A stretch of 46,707 nt of DNA, taken from the NCBI GenBank assembly GCA_900542325.1, contig UQMY01000019.1, forward strand, positions 1-46,707, given 5' to 3'. The translations under genes and the position numbers were made by a program. Below the pieces are notes generated by a model. It saw nothing but the letters and a program-made list of their open reading frames with translations, was not told the DNA's origin and did no database searches. Source of the stretch: an uncultured Collinsella sp. (GTDB lineage: Bacteria; Actinomycetota; Coriobacteriia; Coriobacteriales; Coriobacteriaceae). Positions within the stretch are counted from its first letter, which is position 1; the number at the start of each line of letters is the position of its first letter. This document shows, piece after piece, positions 41,777 to 46,707 of this stretch.

Positions 41777-42367
41777 ATGGCCGATTCCATTAACTACCAG
41801 CTTGCCAAGTTCGTCGCCAGCTACGGCAAGGTTTCGCAGATTCCCGAGTCCACCTGCCCCGAAGTGAGCTTTGTCGGCCGCTCCAATGTGGGCAAGTCGT
41901 CGATTATGAACAAGCTCTTTGGCCGCAAGAACCTGGTCAAGGTTTCGAGCACACCGGGCAAGACAAGCAACATCAATTTCTTCGAGGCCGATGACGTGCA
42001 CTTCGTCGACCTGCCGGGCTATGGTTTCGCCCGTCGTTCTAAGGCCGAGCGCGACCGCTGGGCCGAGCTTATCGGCGACTTTTTCGACTCCGAGCGCAGC
42101 TTTAACTTGGTCGTCTCGCTGGTGGACATTCGTCACGACCCCAGCAAGCTCGATCATGACATGATCGACTACCTGCAGGGCAACGAGTTCAACTTTATCG
42201 TCTGTCTCACCAAAGCCGACAAGCTCAGCCGCACCCAGCAGGCCCGCCAGGCAGCAGCCATCAAAAAGCAGCTCAACGTTCCTGCCGAGAATGTGATCAT
42301 CACGAGCTCCCAGACCGGCACCGGTATCGACGAACTCAAGCGCCGCATCGCCGAGGCCTGCCTCTAA
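41777..42367 (+). CDS. engB: Ribosome-biogenesis GTPase EngB/YsxC
   Basis: 196 aa TrmE-Era-EngA-EngB-Septin-like GTPase. G1 GRSNVGKSS (34-42), a G2 Thr in KVSSTPGKTSN, G3 DLPGYGFA, G4 TKADKLS and a G5 ITSSQTG. It acts in large ribosomal subunit assembly. SD AAGGAG precedes the ATG at 41777. Probably cotranscribed with the nucleosidase gene. Confidence 0.95.
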   Translation: MADSINYQLAKFVASYGKVSQIPESTCPEVSFVGRSNVGKSSIMNKLFGRKNLVKVSSTPGKTSNINFFEADDVHFVDLPGYGFARRSKAERDRWAELIGDFFDSERSFNLVVSLVDIRHDPSKLDHDMIDYLQGNEFNFIVCLTKADKLSRTQQARQAAAIKKQLNVPAENVIITSSQTGTGIDELKRRIAEACL

Positions 42368-42399
42368 TCGAGCTGCAACCCCTCAAAAGCTCTTATCTA

Positions 42400-42444
42400 T
42401 ATCACCTCAGTGATAGTTATTGGTAAACTATCACTGTGGTGATA
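42400..42444. promoter_or_regulatory. Twin TATCAC/GTGATA operators upstream of the DUF3990 module
   Basis: TATCACCTCAGTGATA (42400-42415) and TATCACTGTGGTGATA (42429-42444) are two dyads with centres 29 bp apart. They end 17 bp before the toxin ATG and cover the likely promoter. The HTH protein of the module is the natural binder. Confidence 0.75.
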
Positions 42445-42461
42445 TTTTTTAGGAGGCCGAT

Positions 42462-43145
42462 ATGGAGCTGTGGCACGGGTCGGAGGTTGTTGTCGAGCAT
42501 CCGTCGCTGGATAGATGTAAGCAGTTCAACGACTATGGACGTGGGTTTTATTGCACGCCACATGAGGAAATGGCGATGGAATGGGCATGCCGGACCGAGT
42601 CCGATGGTATCGCGAATCGATATGAGCTCGATATGGATGGTCTCGCGGTCTTGGATTTGGAGTCCGGGGAGTTTTCAATTCTTAATTGGCTTGCGATTTT
42701 GGCCGACAACCGGGAGTTTAATGTCTCGACGCCGCTGGCACGCGAAGGACTTCGCTATCTGCTGGATAACTGCCTGATTGATATTTCTCCCTATGATGTT
42801 ATTCGAGGCTATCGCGCCGACGATTCCTACTTTTCGTTTGCAAGACAGTTCGTTAACGGCATGATCTCGCTCAGGCAACTGCAACTCATTATGCGTTTGG
42901 GCGATTTGGGCATCCAATACGCTCTTATGAGTGAGCGCGCGTTCTCGGCGATCAGGTTCCGCGATTGGAAGCAGGCCTCGGGAGCTGAGTTTTATCCCAA
43001 ACGATTTGAGCGAGAACAGAATGCTCGACGTAAGTATCTGGATACGATAAACGGATTTGACACCGAGGGTGTCGACATTAGGGATTTGATGGCAGGGAGG
43101 GTTGATTTAAATGATCCAAGAGTTAACGGATTGTGGGCCGAGTAG
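42462..43145 (+). CDS. DUF3990 protein, putative ADP-ribosyltransferase-like toxin
   Basis: 227 aa. The N-terminus ELWHGSEVVVEHPSLDRCK then NDYGRGFYCTPHEEMAMEWA is the DUF3990 pattern: a WHGS strand with His5 and a GRGFYCT strand with Tyr30, which place the family in the ADP-ribosyl clan. A C-terminal half with predicted helices (residues 130-190) follows. I infer an ADP-ribosylating toxin that is neutralised by the HTH protein encoded next. SD AGGAGG lies 5 nt upstream. It overlaps the next gene by 35 bp. Activity and target are unproven. Confidence 0.8.
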   Translation: MELWHGSEVVVEHPSLDRCKQFNDYGRGFYCTPHEEMAMEWACRTESDGIANRYELDMDGLAVLDLESGEFSILNWLAILADNREFNVSTPLAREGLRYLLDNCLIDISPYDVIRGYRADDSYFSFARQFVNGMISLRQLQLIMRLGDLGIQYALMSERAFSAIRFRDWKQASGAEFYPKRFEREQNARRKYLDTINGFDTEGVDIRDLMAGRVDLNDPRVNGLWAE

Positions 43146-43809
43146 GACATATCCCGTCTATTACCTCGAGGACGCAATGAACAACCTAGGCGACTGCTTT
43201 GACTATGCCGTTAATGATTATGGAGCAGAGGGATCGGAAGTTGCTGAACTCTTTTGCCTCAGCGGCGTAGCTCGCGAGTTCGAACGCGGCAACGCATGGG
43301 TCGTATCGGGAAAATCGGGCGTTGAGCTGTTCGCGCTTATCGCTGAAAGATCGGGCTATCAAAACAGGCCTATACCGGACTGCACCTATCGATTTGAGAA
43401 GACGCCGGAATATTGGGCGGGCTGGATGCTGGCATACCTGCAGTGGCGTTTAGGGGAGTCTTTCGAAGATCTGCTGCATGTCGTTCCATTTGATGCGCTG
43501 CGCGGTCTGTACTATCCCTGGCATGAAGCCTCAGAGGAACGTGTGGCGCGTCTTATTTGCGATATGGCGAAGAAAACACCTCGTCAAACTAAACTGGCGC
43601 AAGCAAGAAAGAGGCTCAAGAAAACCCAACAAGACCTGGCATACGAATCGGGCGTATCACTCCGCTCAATCCAAATGTACGAACAGCGCCAGAGAAACAT
43701 CAACGAAGCATCGGTAACAACCGTAAGGGATATGGCGAAAGTCCTGCACTGCAGCATCGAAGACATCTTAGAGCCAGTCTTTGAATACAAAGAAACTAGC
43801 GCAGCCTAA
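43111..43809 (+). CDS. HTH-domain antitoxin partner of the DUF3990 protein
   Basis: 232 aa. An N-terminal domain (1-155) of unknown fold holds segments such as YLEDAMNNLGDCFDYAVND, VSGKSGVELFALIAER and YWAGWMLAYLQWRLGESFED. The C-terminal domain is an Xre-type HTH: LAQARKRLKKTQQDLAYESG, VSLRSIQMYEQRQRNI, INEASVTTVRDMAKVLHC. It starts inside the toxin gene with SD GGGAGGG, so translation is coupled. It probably binds the TATCAC…GTGATA dyads as autorepressor and blocks the toxin with its N-terminal domain. Confidence 0.78.
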   Translation: MIQELTDCGPSRTYPVYYLEDAMNNLGDCFDYAVNDYGAEGSEVAELFCLSGVAREFERGNAWVVSGKSGVELFALIAERSGYQNRPIPDCTYRFEKTPEYWAGWMLAYLQWRLGESFEDLLHVVPFDALRGLYYPWHEASEERVARLICDMAKKTPRQTKLAQARKRLKKTQQDLAYESGVSLRSIQMYEQRQRNINEASVTTVRDMAKVLHCSIEDILEPVFEYKETSAA

Positions 43810-43924
43810 AAGAGATGCTGGCCGCTGATTGCTCAAGTTGCAGTTCGAGCAATTTGAGCAGCGAAGCCGGCTGCCTAGTGGGGGCATGTGGGCCTTCTAG
43901 GTATCAAAATCCGCCTACGTATTG

Positions 43925-43964
43925 AAATGCCCCGCCAAGCTAAAGTGCTCGGCGGGGCATATTT
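43925..43964. terminator. Bidirectional terminator between convergent genes
   Basis: ATGCCCCGCC (43927-43936) pairs with GGCGGGGCAT (43951-43960), with A- and T-rich flanks on both sides. It separates the antitoxin gene and the minus-strand membrane protein. Confidence 0.75.
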
Positions 43965-44041
43965 CGATTGACGATGCTAGCAGGGGTTGAACTTTAATAT
44001 GCCGCGAGTAAGAGGCGTCTGCATTTAGCAATTAAAGTAAA

Positions 44042-45055
44042 TTATTCAATTCGGGTGCTCAGCCAGTATTCTCCATTTGAAGCTAAGATTGCGTACGTAA
44101 TTCCATTTTTGACAGTTGGCGTACCTACGCAGGCAGCGCCAATCTCCTTAGCGTCGGAAAATGAGAGTGTTGGATCAATTGCTTGTATGGTTGCTAATGC
44201 TGTCGCCGCGGCATAATCTGAATTTTCGAAGTACATGACTATGTTTTTGAAGCAGTTTTCTGATCCAAGATAGCTGAATAGTAGTTGACTGCTCGAGTCC
44301 GAGAAAAAACCTCCAATACCGGCAAGCGTAGAGCCATTTTTTATCTGAAGCTCGAGTCCCGTGCCGCTATCGTCTAACTCGTAACTCGCCTTCATACTGC
44401 TGCAATTGGGAATATCGGAGAATTCCTCGTTAAGTCGTTCAATAAAGCCTTCAGGTGAAATTGAAAACGATCCGTCGCCAAGAAAGGAAGTAATTTCCTT
44501 TTCGTTGCGGGTGTCAACGACCTCTCCGCATTTTTCGCATTCTCGTATTTCCTTTGAGGTGGCGTCTACGTAGTCAACTTCGGTAGTCCACGAGCCCGGT
44601 TGGTGTCCGAGTGGCTCCCCTTTCGTTTCGCCGCAACGCTGGCAGGTCTTCGGTGTCGTACAAGTTGCTTCTTCCCATTCGTGCCCGAGAGGCTCTCCCT
44701 CGGTTTTGCCGCAACTTTTGCATACACGGGGGCTAGTGCAGGTTGCATTGGCCCATAGCTTGTGGCTACAAAACAATTGAGGAAACAGCATGGGCAAACT
44801 GAAGATGATGACAACTGCCACGGCAGCTGCGATTGCCGCTCGTTTTTTATTGCCTAATTTATGAATGGCCCGCGTTAGAAGTGAGTCGTTTTCTTCATTT
44901 TTGCGTGCGCCGTCATCTTCGTTTGATGGCGGAATTTCAGAGGAGGGGATGTCGCTAGCACCATCAGAAAACTGCTCGGCTTTGAAATCTGGCTTCCGCT
45001 CGTCGGACTCGCTGAGTGCCTTTTCCTCGTCGGGCTCCTTCATCTCGTCATTCAT
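44042..45055 (-). CDS. Membrane-anchored protein with tandem Cys-rich repeats
   Basis: 337 aa. I do not recognise a functional family. An acidic, Ser/Glu-rich N-terminus (1-60) is followed by one TM segment (about 72-92). Then two tandem repeats of about 26 residues, 104-129 and 130-155, each of the form ATC-T-P-x2-C-x2-CG-x2-x-GEPLGH, resembling the extracellular CxxC/CG…GH repeats of some Gram-positive surface proteins. A third CxxC pair is at about 173-176. The C-terminal 150 residues are a soluble domain without cysteine motifs. SD AAGGAG. A+T content is higher than in the neighbours, suggesting transfer. Confidence 0.75.
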   Translation of the reverse strand: MNDEMKEPDEEKALSESDERKPDFKAEQFSDGASDIPSSEIPPSNEDDGARKNEENDSLLTRAIHKLGNKKRAAIAAAVAVVIIFSLPMLFPQLFCSHKLWANATCTSPRVCKSCGKTEGEPLGHEWEEATCTTPKTCQRCGETKGEPLGHQPGSWTTEVDYVDATSKEIRECEKCGEVVDTRNEKEITSFLGDGSFSISPEGFIERLNEEFSDIPNCSSMKASYELDDSGTGLELQIKNGSTLAGIGGFFSDSSSQLLFSYLGSENCFKNIVMYFENSDYAAATALATIQAIDPTLSFSDAKEIGAACVGTPTVKNGITYAILASNGEYWLSTRIE

Positions 45056-45128
45056 GTTTATCGAGGCTCCTTCCTAGCTATGAATCTGCGATGGGCATTT
45101 TTGATAAGCGGAATGGCTGATGACATAA

Positions 45129-45151
45129 ATATATCCCAGTTTGGGATATAT
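45129..45151. promoter_or_regulatory. Palindromic operator at the Xre gene start
   Basis: ATATATCCCA gtt TGGGATATAT is a perfect 10-bp dyad with 3-bp centre. It ends 4 bp before the first ATG of the Xre gene, so the protein probably represses its own promoter. Confidence 0.65.
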
Positions 45152-45155
45152 CAAA

Positions 45156-45419
45156 ATGGAATATAGCGTAAACGGCATGAACGTTGATGCTAACAGGACA
45201 TGCGGAAAATGCCTTTCCCAGATTCGTCGGGAGCAAGGTATCACTCAGGTTGAACTTGCAAAGAAGCTGGGGGTACCTCAGTCGTTCATCTCAAAGGTCG
45301 AGACCGGGGAACGCAGCCTTAGGGTTTATGAGCAGTTTGTCTATGCGGATGCACTTGGAATTGCCGTCGGAGCCCTCGTGCAAAGACTTGGGGCGGATTT
45401 GAGCGGTGGAGATAAATAG
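45156..45419 (+). CDS. Small Xre-family transcriptional regulator
   Basis: 87 aa with a central HTH: CLSQIRREQGITQVELAKKL then GVPQSFISKVETGERSL and VYADALGI. Either ATG 45156 or ATG 45177 could be the start; neither has a good SD, and a very short leader is possible because the palindrome adjoins 45156. It is divergent from the Cys-repeat membrane protein across about 100 bp, so it may control both. Small solitary Xre genes of this kind are common in acquired islands. Confidence 0.83.
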   Translation: MEYSVNGMNVDANRTCGKCLSQIRREQGITQVELAKKLGVPQSFISKVETGERSLRVYEQFVYADALGIAVGALVQRLGADLSGGDK

Positions 45420-45482
45420 GTTGCGCCGCGAATCGGGCGATAATTAAATCAGCGAATGCGATTATCCTGTCGAGGTTGCGCA

Positions 45483-45599
45483 GGTCCCCCTGGGGCTTCC
45501 CCTGAAAACAATCCGCAGATCGAATTGCCCCGTCGCGCGAAGCGTACAACGGGGCAATTCATGATCGAGGACGTTTTCGGGGGAAGCCCCAAGGGGGCC
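45483..45599 (-). repeat. A-type structured element, copy 2 (117 nt)
   Basis: Read on the minus strand: 27-nt outer arms (24 of 27 matched, ends GAAAAC/GTTTTC), 12x12 internal loop GTCCTCGATCAT opposite GATCTGCGGATT, perfect 12-bp inner stem (GAATTGCCCCGT), apical 15 nt TGTACGCTTCGCGCG. Loops match copy 1 at 32677 while stems do not. It begins 23 nt after the thrB stop codon in that gene's direction. Confidence 0.85.
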
Positions 45600-45622
45600 G
45601 GTGAGAGCGATGAGGCAGGACG

Positions 45623-46504
45623 CTACAGGTATTCGATCTGGGCGCCTTCCGTGTCGCACGTCAGAATATGCGTATCACACTTAGGGAACTGCTCGCGCAG
45701 CTTAACCTGCAAGAACTTTGCCACGATGGTATCGTCGGTTACGGCCATGAGGGTCGAGCCGGAGCCACTGATCCAGATGGTCTTGGCGCCGCCGTTAAGG
45801 CAGGTGTCGCGCACAGCGTTGTAGTCGGGAATCAGACGGCGACGATAGGGTTCCTGGATACGGTCGTCATTGGCGGCGGCAATCAGGTCCAGATCGCCGG
45901 TCTCGAGACCGCGCGTCATGCCGGCGATGCGGCCCATCTGCCATACGGCGGTGGAAAGCGGAATCTCCTGCGGCACGACCTTGCGCGCCTCACTCGTGTG
46001 TACCTCGTAGGGCGGAATCACGGTAATAAAACGCAGGCGATCGCTCACTTCGTAGCGCAGGCACTGGGGGAGCGAATCGGTCGGTGTAAAAGAGCAGACT
46101 GCGCCGCCCAGGATGGCGGGGGCGACGTTGTCGGGATGTCCCTCGACCTCGGTGGCGATGCGGACGAGCTCGGCGCGGTCGACGGTGTGGCCCGTCAGCG
46201 CGGCGGCGGCCATAATGCCAGCGACAACGCAGGTGGAGCTGGAACCCAGGCCACGAGCGACGGGAACGTCAGTCTGAATGTCGATGGCGACGGGGAATGC
46301 CGGCTCGCCCCATGCGGCCAGCGCATCCACAAAGCTTACGTAGACTAGGTTGTTCTCGTTTTGGAACTCCTCGGGGCAGCCCGTGATGGTGAGCTTGTCG
46401 GCGCGCTCGAAGGTGAAGTGCGAGTAAAGGCTGACGGCCATGCCGAGGGTGTCGTAGCCAATGCCCAAGTTGGCGCTTGTTGCTGGGACGGTGATCTTGA
46501 TCAT
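45623..46504 (-). CDS. thrB: Homoserine kinase
   Basis: 293 aa GHMP kinase. N-terminal ITVPATSANLGIGYDTLGMA, the ATP-binding PVARGLGSSSTCVVAG (81-96) and the C-terminal WISGSGSTLMAV are diagnostic. It phosphorylates homoserine with ATP for threonine synthesis in the cytosol. SD AGGAG before the ATG. Upstream, toward the window edge, a terminator-like hairpin separates it from the next gene, so it seems to have its own promoter and a long structured leader. Confidence 0.94.
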   Translation of the reverse strand: MIKITVPATSANLGIGYDTLGMAVSLYSHFTFERADKLTITGCPEEFQNENNLVYVSFVDALAAWGEPAFPVAIDIQTDVPVARGLGSSSTCVVAGIMAAAALTGHTVDRAELVRIATEVEGHPDNVAPAILGGAVCSFTPTDSLPQCLRYEVSDRLRFITVIPPYEVHTSEARKVVPQEIPLSTAVWQMGRIAGMTRGLETGDLDLIAAANDDRIQEPYRRRLIPDYNAVRDTCLNGGAKTIWISGSGSTLMAVTDDTIVAKFLQVKLREQFPKCDTHILTCDTEGAQIEYL

Positions 46505-46519
46505 GGGAATCTCCTGGGC

Positions 46520-46625
46520 GGTCTGCCTGTTTAGTTCGCTGCTCGGGCAGTCCTGGCTCGCTCGGAAAGCACATTAAGTGCTTTCCGGCTCGTGCGGAAC
46601 TCGCGACGAACTAAACAGGCAGACC
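46520..46625. repeat. Long hairpin with 19-bp outer and 9-bp inner stems upstream of thrB
   Basis: Outer arms GGTCTGCCTGTTTAGTTCG (46520-46538) and complement (46607-46625) are perfect. Inner palindrome GGAAAGCAC attaa GTGCTTTCC (46564-46586). Side segments of 25 and 20 nt contain GTCCT and TGCGGAA, as in the A-type internal loop, but the apical loop differs. It begins 15 bp before the thrB start. Confidence 0.65.
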
Positions 46626-46673
46626 CGCATGTCAGCTCGTCATCATCCCGGTGGGTTTCTGATAAAAGAAGGT

Positions 46674-46693
46674 GCGCCGGCTTTCGCCGGCGC
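46674..46693 (-). terminator. GC hairpin upstream of thrB
   Basis: On the minus strand GCGCCGGC gaaa GCCGGCGC with a GAAA loop, followed by ACCTTCTTTTATC. It probably ends the transcript of the gene beyond the window edge. Confidence 0.55.
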
Positions 46694-46707
46694 CTTATAA
46701 GGGGTTT

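Overview
The window looks like chromosome of a gut actinobacterium of the class Coriobacteriia, most likely a Collinsella-type species (inference from content and G+C-rich codon usage, not a database match). Pointers are two membrane-spanning LuxR-type regulators, an agmatine/putrescine fermentation locus, anaerobic pyruvate formate-lyase with its radical-SAM activase, PTS-driven sucrose use, and many intergenic hairpins. No rRNA, tRNA, CRISPR array, transposase or phage gene was seen.

Layout. 1-2.9 kb: a HAD phosphatase broken by a frameshift, an AraC-type regulator and a NUDIX-Vsr fusion, all on the minus strand. 3-6 kb: a BceAB-like ABC transporter without its usual two-component system. 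6.3-15.2 kb: the agmatine region (LuxR regulator, putrescine carbamoyltransferase, agmatine/putrescine exchanger, agmatine deiminase, a second exchanger, a 63-aa small protein, a second LuxR regulator); carbamate kinase is absent. 15.5-20 kb: amidohydrolase, MATE exporter, DUF4143 ATPase. 20-27.7 kb (minus): GNAT acetyltransferase, DAHP synthase, and a MarR plus heterodimeric ABC exporter operon. 27.9-29.8 kb: SDR dehydrogenase and KdgT-like permease. 30.2-32.7 kb: pyruvate formate-lyase encoded as two genes, a 683-aa catalytic chain and a separate 83-aa glycyl-radical chain. 33-38.6 kb: LacI regulator, two GH32 enzymes and a sucrose-type EIIBC. 38.8-42.4 kb: DegV, PflA, a serine-hydrolase remnant, MTA/SAH nucleosidase, EngB. 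42.4-45.4 kb: a DUF3990/HTH toxin-antitoxin candidate, a Cys-repeat membrane protein and a small Xre regulator, with signs of transfer. 45.6 kb to the end: homoserine kinase.

How the genes fit together. The window describes a fermentative lifestyle: agmatine gives carbamoylputrescine and then putrescine with carbamoyl phosphate, sucrose enters by PTS and is cleaved by ScrB, and pyruvate is cleaved by PFL after activation by PflA. The LacI repressor can be tied to the sucrose genes by three matching operators.

The least explained part is between the genes. Two hairpins of 117 and 127 nt have unrelated stem sequences but share a 12x12 internal loop and a 15-nt apical loop; each lies 23-24 nt after a stop codon in the sense direction (pfl small subunit, thrB). 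A second hairpin pair sits after the exchanger and agmatine deiminase genes. A composite repeat of about 290 bp occurs twice plus a fragment, and one element has perfect 36-bp inverted repeats. These look like undescribed families of structured 3'-UTR or non-autonomous repeat elements. The split PFL and the DUF3990 module are the most interesting protein-coding observations.
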